This document shows positions 25,088-33,192 of a stretch of 64,000 nt of DNA, one piece after another. Position 1 is the stretch's first letter. Each line of letters begins with the position of its first letter. The notes under the pieces are model-generated. The model was not told the DNA's origin and did no database searches. It saw only the letters and a program-made list of their open reading frames with translations. Origin of the DNA: Acetobacteraceae bacterium H6797 (lineage in GTDB: Bacteria > Pseudomonadota > Alphaproteobacteria > Acetobacterales > Acetobacteraceae); NCBI GenBank assembly GCA_015223225.1, contig JADFCQ010000005.1, forward strand, positions 186,001 through 250,000, read 5' to 3'. The position numbers and the translations under genes were made by a program.

Positions 25088-25990
25088 ATGCGCGCTCCAA
25101 ACCCCCGCCAGCTCGAAGCCTTTCGCGCCGTCATGCTCGCCGGCGGCCTCACCGCCGGGGCCCGGCTGCTGAACGTCTCCCAGCCCGCCGTCAGCCGGCT
25201 CATCCGGGATCTGGAGGAGGCGCTGGAGATCCCCCTCTTCGAGCGCGGCGCCGGCCGGCTGCGGCCGACGCTGGAAGCGGGCCGGCTCTATGCCGCCGTC
25301 GAGCGGCATTTCGATACGATGCGGGACGTAGCGGAGACGGCTTCCGGCTTGCGCGCCTTCCGGCTCGGCCAGCTTCGTATCGCCGCAGCCCCCACCCTCT
25401 CGCTCGACCTGATGCCGCGCCTGATCCAGAAACTGCTCGCGGCGCATCCCCAGGCCTCGGTGCGGCTGATGACGGCCACCGCCGTCGATGTCACCACCAT
25501 GGTCGCCAAGGCGGAGGCGGATCTCGGCGTCGCGGCCGTGGCGCCGGATACCCCCGGCGTGGTGCCGGAGGTGATGCCGCCCCTGCCCGCCGTCTGCGCC
25601 ATGCCGCGCGGCCACGCCCTGGCGCGCGCGGAGAAGGTCGATCTGCGGGATCTGGACGGCCAGCCCTTCATCGCGATCGGCGGCGAAGGGATTTTCCAGC
25701 TCCGCATCCGCCGCGCGATCGAGACCTCGGGCGCCTCACCCCGCACCCGCCTCGTTGCACCCAGTTCGGCCACCGCCGCCCGCTGCGTCGCCGAAGGGAT
25801 CGGCCTCGCGGTGCTCGACCCTTTCGCAGGCGCGCTCGTCGATACGAGCCGGGTCGAGGTGCGGCCCGTCGAACCGCCGCTCACCTATGAACTGGCGCTC
25901 TTCCGCCCCGCGGGCACGGCGCCCTCGCCCCTCATGCAGAGCTTCAGCGCTCTGCTGCATGAAGCGACGGCGAGCCTCTCCTTCGGCTAA
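25088..25990 (+). CDS. LysR family transcriptional regulator
   Basis: A 300-residue regulator; I chose ATG 25088 (MRAPNPRQLEAFRAV) over ATG 25067 because the HTH domain of the family begins within a few residues of the start. The winged helix is LEAFRAVMLAGGLTAGARLLNVSQPAVSRLIRDLEEALEIPLFERG. A C-terminal effector domain starts near residue 90 (LGQLRIAAAPTLSLDLMPRL). It is transcribed away from the M19-like operon across a 102-bp gap, the classic arrangement for a LysR protein controlling a divergent catabolic operon. The inducer is unknown. It converges with the RND gene with only 5 nt between stops. Confidence 0.93.
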   Translation: MRAPNPRQLEAFRAVMLAGGLTAGARLLNVSQPAVSRLIRDLEEALEIPLFERGAGRLRPTLEAGRLYAAVERHFDTMRDVAETASGLRAFRLGQLRIAAAPTLSLDLMPRLIQKLLAAHPQASVRLMTATAVDVTTMVAKAEADLGVAAVAPDTPGVVPEVMPPLPAVCAMPRGHALARAEKVDLRDLDGQPFIAIGGEGIFQLRIRRAIETSGASPRTRLVAPSSATAARCVAEGIGLAVLDPFAGALVDTSRVEVRPVEPPLTYELALFRPAGTAPSPLMQSFSALLHEATASLSFG

Positions 25991-25995
25991 GGAGA

Positions 25996-28900
25996 CTATT
26001 CCGCCGGCGCGCCATGCCCGTGATGGCGCAACGGCTGCTGGGCCTCGAGCGTCGCGAGCCGGGCGGCGATGGTGCCTATGGGCTTGGTGAAGGGCGCGAG
26101 CAGCAGATAGAGCGCCGGAACAGCATAGAGCGTCACGAAGGTCGAGAGCGTGATGCCGCCCACGATCACCACGCCCAGCGCCTGACGGCTCTCCGCCCCC
26201 GCGCCCGTCGCCATGGCCAGCGGCACCGCGCCGAGCACCGTCGCGATGGAGGTCATGAGAATGGGCCGGAGCCTGACCACCGACGCCTCCAGCACCGCCT
26301 CATAGACGCTCATCCCCTGGTCCCGCAGCTGATTGGCGAATTCCACGACGAGAATGCCGTTCTTCGCCATCAGCCCGATCAGCAGGATCATGCCGATCTG
26401 GCTGAAGATATTCAGGCTCCCGCCCGTCAGATGCAGCGCCAAGAGCCCGCCCGTGAGCGCGAGCGGCGTGGAGAGCAGGATGACGAAGGGGTGGATGAAG
26501 CTCTCGAACTGCGCCGCCAGCACCAGGAAGACGACGAGCAGCGCCAGGGCGAAGGTCACATAGAGCGAGCCCGAGCTTTCCTTGAATTCCAGGCTCTGCC
26601 CCCGATAGGAGACGCGCGCATCCGGCGGCAGTACATCGCGGGCCACCATATCCATGAAGGCCAGCGCCTCGCCGAGCGAATAGCCGGGCGCGAGCGAGGC
26701 GGCGATGGTGATGGCGCGCACACGGTCTTCGCGCGAAAGGCTCTGCGGCCGGGCGCGCTCGGTGAGCGAGACGACGTTGGAGAGCGGGATCAGCCCGCCG
26801 CCCGAGGTGCGCGCGAAGATGTTCTGCAGGTCATAGGGCGTGGCGCGGTCCTCGTTCCGCGCCTGGAGCATGATCTTATATTCCTGCCCCGCATCCACGA
26901 AGGTGCCCACCTCGCGCGAGCCCAGCATGGTCTCCACCGTGCGGCCCACCGCCTGGATGGAGACGCCGAGATCGGCCGCCTTGCGCCGGTCCACATCCAC
27001 GCGCAGCTCCGGCTTGGTCTCGCGGAAATTGCTGTCGAGGTTCAGCAGGTTCGGGTTCTGCCGGGCGCGGTCCATGAAGCGGTCGCGCCATTCGACGAGG
27101 GTGACGTAATCCGGCCCGCCGATGACGAATTGCACCGGCGGCTGGATGCCGCGCTGGCCGAGCGAGGGCGGGTTCAGCGGAAAGGCGCGAGCGCCCGGGA
27201 TCGCGGTGATCTTCGGGAACATCTCGGCGACAATGGCCTGCTGCTTGCGCTTGCGCTCATGCCAGGGGGTCAGCTTGGCGAAGAGATTGGCCTGATTGCC
27301 CTGGGGCGGCCGCTGGAAGCCGCCTAGGCTCGCGAAGGAAACCTCGATCTCCCCCGCCTGCCGATACTGCGCGAACATCGCCTCCACCTTCTCCGCCTGC
27401 TCGCGGGAATAGGGGAAGGAGGCGCCCTCCGGCATGGTCATCGGCACGATGATCACGCCGCGATCCTCCACGGGCGCGAATTCCTTCGGCAGCACGTTGA
27501 AGAGCGCGACGGCCAGGGCCGAAAGCAGCCCGGCCACGCCCAGCACCAGGAAGGGCGCGCACAGGGCTCGGCTGAGCGTCACCCGCAGCAGCCAGTTCAT
27601 GCCGAGGAAGACCGGCTCGGTCATCCGCACGAGCAGCGTATCGCCCGAATGGCTCTTCAGCAGCTTGGAGCACATCATCGGCGTCAGCGTCAGCGCGATG
27701 AGGCCCGAGAACATCACCGAGGCGGCCAGTGCGAAGCCGAATTCCGAGAAGAGCCGGCCCGTATTGCCGCCCATGAAGGAGAGCGGCAGGAAGACGGCCA
27801 CCAGCACCAGCGTCGTCGCGATGACGGCGAAGGCGATCTCCCGTGCCCCGCGCAGCGAGGCCAGAAGCGGCTCTTCCCCCTCCTCGATGCGGCGATGGAT
27901 ATTCTCCAGCACCACGATGGCGTCATCGACCACGAGCCCGATGGCCAGCACGAGGCCCAGCAGCGTCAGCACATTCACCGAGAAGCCCATCGCCGCCATG
28001 GCGATGAAGGAGGCGACGATCGAGACGGGAATGGCCACCGCCGGGATCAGTGTCGCCCGGAAGCTGCGCAGGAAGAGGAAAATGACGGCCACGACCAGCA
28101 CCAGGGCCGTCACCAGCGCATGCTCCACCTCATAGATGGACTGCGCGATGAAGAGGCTCTCGTCATAGCCGATGGAAAGGTCGATGCCGTCCGGCAGGGT
28201 CGGCTTGATCAGCGCCATCTCCGCCTTCACCGCATCGGCGACGGCGAGGGTATTGGCGGTCGATTGCCGCTGAATGCCGAGCCCGATGCCGGGCACGCCG
28301 TTGATGCGATATTCGCCTCGCGTATCCTCCGGCGCGATCTCGATCTGCGCGACATCGCCCAGCAGCACCTGGGCGCCGGCGCTGCGCGAGACCACGATGC
28401 GGCGGAACTGCTCGGGCGTGTTCATGCGCGTATCGGTGCGCACGGTCAGCTCGCGGGTGGTGGATTCCAGCCTGCCGCCCGGCAGCTCGACATTCTCGCG
28501 CCGGATCGCCTCCTCGACATCCTGCACCGTCATGCCTCGGGCGGCGAGCGCCTGGCGATCGAGCCAGATGCGCATGGCGAATTTGCGCTCGCCCGAGATG
28601 ATGACCTGCGCCACACCCTCGAGGATCGCGAGGCGATCGACGATGCGGCGCTGGGCGAGGTCGGTCAGGTCCATGCCCGAGAATTGCGTGGAGGAGAGCG
28701 CCACCCAGAGGATCGGGCGGCTGTCGCCATCCTGCTTGGCCACCACGGGCGTCTCGGCCTGATCCGGCAGGCGGGTAAGCGCGCGGGCCACACGGTCGCG
28801 CACGTCATTCGCGGCGGAATCGATGTCGCGGCTGAGCAGGAACTCGATATTGATGTTGCTGCGCTCGTCGCGGCTGAAGGAGGAGATCGTCTTGATCCCC

Positions 28901-29124
28901 TCGATGCCCGCCACGGTCGCCTCCAGCACCTCCGTGATCTGCGTATCCACCACGGCCGCCGAGGCGCCGGTATAGGTGGTCGTCACCGAGATGATCGGCG
29001 GGTCGATGGCGGGATATTCGCGGATCGGCAGGCGGAAGAGCGAGGCCACGCCCACCACGATCAGCAACAGGCTGATGACCGTCGCGAAGACAGGCCGCTT
29101 GATCGAGACGTCCGACAGGATCAT
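25996..29124 (-). CDS. RND (HAE1) multidrug efflux permease, AcrB family
   Basis: A 1042-residue inner-membrane proton/drug antiporter. It begins MILSDVSIKRPVFATVISLLLIVVG as in AcrB-type pumps, and has the proton-relay motif GLVVDDAIVVLENIHRR in TM4 and a second set of TM segments near the C-terminus (FSQIGMILLIGLMAKNGILVVEFANQLRD). Large periplasmic loops lie between TM1-2 and TM7-8. It is encoded 5 nt after the membrane-fusion gene, so the two form an operon. No outer-membrane TolC-like gene follows here, so the pump must recruit one encoded elsewhere. No local TetR-type repressor is seen. Confidence 0.96.
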   Translation of the reverse strand: MILSDVSIKRPVFATVISLLLIVVGVASLFRLPIREYPAIDPPIISVTTTYTGASAAVVDTQITEVLEATVAGIEGIKTISSFSRDERSNINIEFLLSRDIDSAANDVRDRVARALTRLPDQAETPVVAKQDGDSRPILWVALSSTQFSGMDLTDLAQRRIVDRLAILEGVAQVIISGERKFAMRIWLDRQALAARGMTVQDVEEAIRRENVELPGGRLESTTRELTVRTDTRMNTPEQFRRIVVSRSAGAQVLLGDVAQIEIAPEDTRGEYRINGVPGIGLGIQRQSTANTLAVADAVKAEMALIKPTLPDGIDLSIGYDESLFIAQSIYEVEHALVTALVLVVAVIFLFLRSFRATLIPAVAIPVSIVASFIAMAAMGFSVNVLTLLGLVLAIGLVVDDAIVVLENIHRRIEEGEEPLLASLRGAREIAFAVIATTLVLVAVFLPLSFMGGNTGRLFSEFGFALAASVMFSGLIALTLTPMMCSKLLKSHSGDTLLVRMTEPVFLGMNWLLRVTLSRALCAPFLVLGVAGLLSALAVALFNVLPKEFAPVEDRGVIIVPMTMPEGASFPYSREQAEKVEAMFAQYRQAGEIEVSFASLGGFQRPPQGNQANLFAKLTPWHERKRKQQAIVAEMFPKITAIPGARAFPLNPPSLGQRGIQPPVQFVIGGPDYVTLVEWRDRFMDRARQNPNLLNLDSNFRETKPELRVDVDRRKAADLGVSIQAVGRTVETMLGSREVGTFVDAGQEYKIMLQARNEDRATPYDLQNIFARTSGGGLIPLSNVVSLTERARPQSLSREDRVRAITIAASLAPGYSLGEALAFMDMVARDVLPPDARVSYRGQSLEFKESSGSLYVTFALALLVVFLVLAAQFESFIHPFVILLSTPLALTGGLLALHLTGGSLNIFSQIGMILLIGLMAKNGILVVEFANQLRDQGMSVYEAVLEASVVRLRPILMTSIATVLGAVPLAMATGAGAESRQALGVVIVGGITLSTFVTLYAVPALYLLLAPFTKPIGTIAARLATLEAQQPLRHHGHGAPAE

Positions 29125-29129
29125 GGCGC

Positions 29130-30245
29130 TCAGCTCAGCGGCCGGGTGATGGTCTCGATCACGCGCACCGGCGCGTCGTTCCGCAGCCGCTGGATGCCGC
29201 GCACCACCACCTGGTCATCGGCCGCGATGCCCTGCCGCACCTCAACCTCGCCCTGGAGCCTCTGGCCGAGACGCACCTGCGTGCGCTTCGCCCGGCCATC
29301 CTTCACCAGATAGACGAAGACGCGGTCGCCCACCGGGTCCAGCGCCTCCTCGGGGATGAGCAGCGCATTCTCCCGCTGCTCCAGCATCAGTTCGATGGTC
29401 AGGAAGAGGCCCGGCTTCAGCGCCTCGTCGGCATTGTCGAACTCGCTGATCACCCGGATGGTGCGGGTCGCGGGGTCGAGGCGGGTATCGACCACGGCCA
29501 CCGCACCGCGGAAGCGGCGCTCGCCATAGGCCACGCTGCGGGCCGTCACCTGGCTGCCGGCCTGAAGCCGGGCGATGAAGACCTCCGGCACCGCGAATTC
29601 CACGCGCATGCGGCTGGTATCGTCCAGCGTCGTCACGGCGGTGCCCGGCTGCACGAGCGCGCCCAGGCTCACCTGCTTGAGCCCCACCCGGCCCGAGAAG
29701 GGCGCCGTGATCTTCGCCTCGTCCAGCCGCGCCTGATACTGCCGCAACCGGCCCTCGGCCTGCCGGGTCTGCGCCTCGAGCTGATCGATCCGGGCGACGG
29801 CGATGTTCTGGCTCGCCTGAAGCGCCCGGGCGCGCTGCAACTGGGTCCGCATATCGTCGAGTTGGGCGCGGGCCTGATCGTATTCGGCGCGGATGCCGGC
29901 ATTGTCGAGCTCGGCCAGCACGTCGCCCTCATTCACCCGCTGGCCCTCGGTGAAGCGGATGGCGGTGACGATACCCGAAACCTTGGTCGTGACCGTGATG
30001 GCATCCCGCGCGCGCACCGTGCCCACGCTCTCGGCCCGATCGGTCACCACGGCCTTGCGCACGGGGGAAACCGAGACGCCGAGCGGGCCGCCTGTCGTCG
30101 CCTGGCTCAGCGCGACCGAGGGCTGGGCTTCCAGGCCGATCAGCGCCAGCGGCCTCGGCACGCCGATCCGGTCGGCATAGAGCTGCCAGGCCAGCCCGAA
30201 GCCGCCGATCACCACCAGTGCGAGAAGCTGTGTCGCAGTGCGCAT
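29130..30245 (-). CDS. RND efflux periplasmic adaptor (membrane fusion protein)
   Basis: A 371-residue HlyD/AcrA-type adaptor. An N-terminal hydrophobic anchor or signal (TQLLALVVIGGFGLAWQLYA) is followed by a lipoyl half-motif (VSGIVTAIRFTEGQRVNEGDVLAELDN), a coiled-coil hairpin (ARAQLDDMRTQLQRARALQASQ... RLRQYQARLDEA), the second lipoyl half (KITAPFSGRVGLKQVSLGALVQPGTAVTTLDD) and beta-barrel domains. No lipobox is evident. It links the permease to an outer-membrane channel. It is the first gene of the two-gene pump operon, read from the 337-bp intergenic region to its right. Confidence 0.94.
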   Translation of the reverse strand: MRTATQLLALVVIGGFGLAWQLYADRIGVPRPLALIGLEAQPSVALSQATTGGPLGVSVSPVRKAVVTDRAESVGTVRARDAITVTTKVSGIVTAIRFTEGQRVNEGDVLAELDNAGIRAEYDQARAQLDDMRTQLQRARALQASQNIAVARIDQLEAQTRQAEGRLRQYQARLDEAKITAPFSGRVGLKQVSLGALVQPGTAVTTLDDTSRMRVEFAVPEVFIARLQAGSQVTARSVAYGERRFRGAVAVVDTRLDPATRTIRVISEFDNADEALKPGLFLTIELMLEQRENALLIPEEALDPVGDRVFVYLVKDGRAKRTQVRLGQRLQGEVEVRQGIAADDQVVVRGIQRLRNDAPVRVIETITRPLS

Positions 30246-30582
30246 AAGCCGAAATTCTCCACCCGAGGTGAAATCTTTGACGCTGCGTTACGTTTTGTTC
30301 AAGAGATCACGGCCATGTTTCTTGACATGACAAATTCAAGACGGCCCGGAGGGCGGCCGTTTCCGCCACGGCTGGCTGATTTTCCGTGCGAGGGCTCACC
30401 CTAGCGCGATCGACAGGCGGGCGCGAGCCTATCTCTCAACTTAGACATCTTATGTCCATTTTAAGCGGATGGCCGGTAAAGGGAGCCCACACGCCCCCTT
30501 CCCCATCGCCCCCGCCCGCGCCATCTTCCGGGCCAAGCCACGGGGCGGCGAGCCGCGGCGGCAATGCAGCAAGGATGACGCG
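30246..30582. other. 337-bp intergenic region between RND operon and AsnC-like gene
   Basis: This gap has no convincing gene. It holds divergent promoters. TTGACA at 30322-30327 is a good -35 candidate on the + strand but has no clear -10. CTTGA and TCAAG arms frame it (30321-30340). A separate dyad GACAT-CTT-ATGTC at 30444-30456 lies about 130 bp before the AsnC-like start. AAGGATG just before 30583 is the probable ribosome binding site of that gene. Confidence 0.4.
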
Positions 30583-30837
30583 ATGCGTGCGATCTTCGTG
30601 ATGATCAAATGCGAGATGGGCCAGGCCTATCGGGTGGCCCGGCAGATGGCCGACGAGATCGACGCTCTCTCGGAGATGCATTCCATCTCCGGCCAATATG
30701 ATCTTCTGGGCAAATTCTACCTGGAAGCGGACCAGGATATCGGCCTCTTCGTGGTCGAGACCGTGCAGGCGGTGCCCGGCGTGAAGGACACCTATACGCT
30801 GCAGACCTTCAACGCCTTTTCAGGCGCCCGGGCTTAG
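30583..30837 (+). CDS. stand-alone Lrp/AsnC ligand-binding (RAM) domain protein
   Basis: An 84-residue protein starting at ATG 30583 after AAGGATG. It corresponds to only the C-terminal ligand-sensing alpha/beta sandwich of Lrp/AsnC regulators: AIFVMIKCEMGQAYRVARQMADEIDALSEMHSISGQYDLLGKFYLE followed by VVETVQAVPGVKDTYTLQTFNAF. There is no helix-turn-helix. Such free-standing domains form dimers or octamers and may bind amino acids. The last 18 nt overlap the end of the convergent BKACE gene. Role unknown; it may modulate a full-length Lrp elsewhere. Confidence 0.88.
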   Translation: MRAIFVMIKCEMGQAYRVARQMADEIDALSEMHSISGQYDLLGKFYLEADQDIGLFVVETVQAVPGVKDTYTLQTFNAFSGARA

Positions 30838-31590
30838 CTTCATCCCGTCGCTCACCCGCCGCTGGTCGAAGCATTTCAGGCCGGCGGCGATAAGCGCGGC
30901 GTTATCTTCGGCCCGCGTCCAGTCGGGCAGCAGTTCTCCATCCTCGAGGCCGAGCCGGCCCATGAGGCCGAGCGTCACGGCGAGGTCGAACATCGGCCAG
31001 ACCGAGCGGCCGAAACCGTGCAACTGGCGCTCCACCGTCACCGAAGCGCCATCCAGCAGCGCCATGATCGACAAGGCCGTGGTCATCGCCTGATCGGGCG
31101 CGAGATCGTCAATCTCGATGAGGATGCGCCGGCAGGCGGGAGCCACGCCCAGGCCGAGCAGACGCCGCGCGTCGTCGGGCGTCGCCAGCCCCGCCTCCAC
31201 ACCGATGCCCCCCGCCATCAGCGTCGCGATCACGACCGGGGCATTACGTTCCGACAGATTGACCGAGGCCTCGTCCGGCTTGCCGAGGTCGAGTGCAGCC
31301 CAGCTCGCCACGCAGGCGACCTGCTGGTCGTCATCGCCCTCGATCCATTCGCCGGTGCTGACGGAAACAGGCAGATGCGGCGCCGCGGCACGAATGGCGG
31401 ACACGGCCGGGCCGATCACCGCGGCGCTCAGCCGCTCGCGGTTCTCTTCGTCACGCGGATGAACATGGACGCCACAAGCCCCGGCGGCAGCGACGGCGGC
31501 TGCTTCCCGCGCGAGCGCCTCGGGAGATGCCGGCAAGCTAGGGTGGAAACCGACGGGCCTGGCGCCGTTAAGACATGCCTGAATACGCAT
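30820..31590 (-). CDS. beta-keto acid cleavage enzyme family (BKACE, DUF849)
   Basis: About 256 residues from ATG 31590 (MRIQACLNGARPVGFHP); an upstream start would add a non-homologous 13-residue leader. The Zn-binding HVHPRD motif lies at residues 42-47 (His42, His44). VSVSTGEWIEGDD, ASVNLSERNAPVV and the late RVLIEIDD-like strand (RRILIEIDDL) follow the TIM-barrel order. Family members condense 3-keto acids with acetyl-CoA (for example 3-keto-5-aminohexanoate cleavage in lysine fermentation) but are very diverse in substrate. This one is short for the family (about 300 is usual). It converges on the AsnC-like gene with overlapping ends. Confidence 0.88.
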   Translation of the reverse strand: MRIQACLNGARPVGFHPSLPASPEALAREAAAVAAAGACGVHVHPRDEENRERLSAAVIGPAVSAIRAAAPHLPVSVSTGEWIEGDDDQQVACVASWAALDLGKPDEASVNLSERNAPVVIATLMAGGIGVEAGLATPDDARRLLGLGVAPACRRILIEIDDLAPDQAMTTALSIMALLDGASVTVERQLHGFGRSVWPMFDLAVTLGLMGRLGLEDGELLPDWTRAEDNAALIAAGLKCFDQRRVSDGMKLSPGA

Positions 31591-31674
31591 GGTGTACTCT
31601 ACACCGATGCGTGAGAGGCAGTCAGGCACCCGTGAGGCGGCCAGGGTTACAAATGCCCCGGCCGCCGATCACAA

Positions 31675-33069
31675 TCAGATGTGCAGCGCGGCGCCGTTGG
31701 CGACCAGCAGGGCCGCTTCCTTCACCGCCTCGTTCAGGCTCGGATGGGCGTGGCTGGTACGCGCCACATCCTCCGCCGAGGCGCCGAACTCAATCGCGAG
31801 CGCCAACTCGGCGATCATCGTGCCGGCATCCGGGCCGATGATCGCAGCGCCCAGGATCTTGTCCGTCTTCTTGTCGGCGATGATCTTCACGAAGCCATCG
31901 GTATCGCCCATCGCGCGGGCGCGGCCATTGGCGGTGAACGGGAACTTGCCCGCCTTGTACTCGACGCCCGCGGCCTTCACTTCCTCTTCCGAGAAACCGA
32001 CGGTCGCGACTTCCGGCCAGGTGTAGACCACGCCCGGAATGGCGAAGTAGTTCACATGGCCATGCTGGCCGGCCAGGATCTCGGCGACGGCGACGCCCTC
32101 TTCCTCGGCCTTATGGGCGAGCATCGGGCCGGTGATGACGTCACCGATAGCATAAATGCCCAGCACGTTCGTCTCGAAGGAATGGCCGGTCTTGATGCGG
32201 CCCTTCTCGTCGAGCGCCACGCCGGCGGCGTCCAGGCCGAGCCCCTCGACATAGGGGCGGCGGCCGATGGCCAGCAGCACCACATCGGCCTCGATCTTCT
32301 CGGGCGTGCCGCCGGCGGCGGGCTCGACCGTGAGGGTCACGCCCTTCTCGGTCTTCTCCGCGCCCGTGACCTTGGTCTTCAGCTTGAACTTGAAGCCCTG
32401 CTTGGTCAGCACGCGCTCGAACATCTTGCCGGTCTCGCCGTCGATGCCCGGGGTGATGCGGTCGAGGAACTCGATCACCGTCACCTCGGCACCCAGGCGG
32501 CGCCACACGGAGCCGAGCTCGAGGCCGATCACGCCGCCGCCGATGACGACGAGATGGCCCGGCACCTTCTCCAGCTCCAGCGCGCCGGTGGAGGTGACGA
32601 TCTGCTTCTCGTCGACCTCGACGCCCTTCAGGGGCACGCTCTCGCTGCCCGAGGCGATGACGATGTTCTTGGTCTCATAGACCTGGCCCTCGACCTCGAC
32701 CTTGCCAGCCGAGACGATCTTGCCGTGGCCCTTGAGCCAGGTGACCTTGTTCTTCTTGAAGAGGAACTCGACGCCCTTCACGTTGGCGCCGACCACTTCA
32801 CCCTTGCGGGCCTGCATGCGGGCCAGGTCGAACTTCACGCCCTCGGCGGTGATGCCGTGGTCGGCGAACTTGTGGACCAGCTCCTCGTAATTCTCCGAGG
32901 ACTGCAGCAGGGCCTTGGAGGGAATGCAGCCGATATTGAGGCAGGTGCCGCCGAGAGTGGCGCGCTTCTCGACGCAGGCGACCTTCATGCCGAGCTGGGC
33001 CGCGCGAATGGCGCAGACATAGCCGCCGGGGCCGGCACCGATGACAATGAGGTCGAAGCTCTCGGACAT
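31675..33069 (-). CDS. lpdA: dihydrolipoyl dehydrogenase (E3)
   Basis: A 464-residue FAD disulfide oxidoreductase that reoxidises dihydrolipoamide in 2-oxoacid dehydrogenase complexes and the glycine cleavage system. FAD motif GAGPGGYVCA is at 11-20, redox-active Cys43/Cys48 lie in GTCLNIGC, the NAD motif GGGVIGLELGSVW is in the middle, and the catalytic His is in HAHPSLNEA near the C-terminus. RBS AGGAAGATGA precedes ATG 33069. No E1 or E2 gene is adjacent; instead an aldehyde dehydrogenase gene lies upstream, separated by a structured 123-bp gap. Confidence 0.97.
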   Translation of the reverse strand: MSESFDLIVIGAGPGGYVCAIRAAQLGMKVACVEKRATLGGTCLNIGCIPSKALLQSSENYEELVHKFADHGITAEGVKFDLARMQARKGEVVGANVKGVEFLFKKNKVTWLKGHGKIVSAGKVEVEGQVYETKNIVIASGSESVPLKGVEVDEKQIVTSTGALELEKVPGHLVVIGGGVIGLELGSVWRRLGAEVTVIEFLDRITPGIDGETGKMFERVLTKQGFKFKLKTKVTGAEKTEKGVTLTVEPAAGGTPEKIEADVVLLAIGRRPYVEGLGLDAAGVALDEKGRIKTGHSFETNVLGIYAIGDVITGPMLAHKAEEEGVAVAEILAGQHGHVNYFAIPGVVYTWPEVATVGFSEEEVKAAGVEYKAGKFPFTANGRARAMGDTDGFVKIIADKKTDKILGAAIIGPDAGTMIAELALAIEFGASAEDVARTSHAHPSLNEAVKEAALLVANGAALHI

Positions 33070-33088
33070 ATTCTCATCTTCCTATAGC

Positions 33089-33131
33089 GAACAAGCGCGG
33101 GCGGACCATGGCCCGAGCGCCGCGCTTGTTC
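33089..33131 (-). promoter_or_regulatory. long inverted repeat in the leader of lpdA
   Basis: GAACAAGCGCGG (33089-33100) and CCGCGCTTGTTC (33120-33131) are perfect 12-bp inverted arms around a 19-nt GC-rich loop. A second smaller hairpin (GGCAGC / GCTGCC, 33143-33157) lies next to it. Both are between the aldehyde dehydrogenase stop and the lpdA start. There is no U-tract, so a mRNA stabiliser, leader structure or protein-binding site are all possible. Confidence 0.5.
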
Positions 33132-33192
33132 AAGGGGCGGAAGGCAGCAGAGCTGCCCTCCGGTTAAAGGCTTCTGCCCGGAAAACGGCCAA

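Noticed and set aside
27649..29313. A 554-codon open frame on the + strand
   Set aside because: It is antisense to the RND permease and shows the same His/Arg/Asp-rich composition as other shadow frames.
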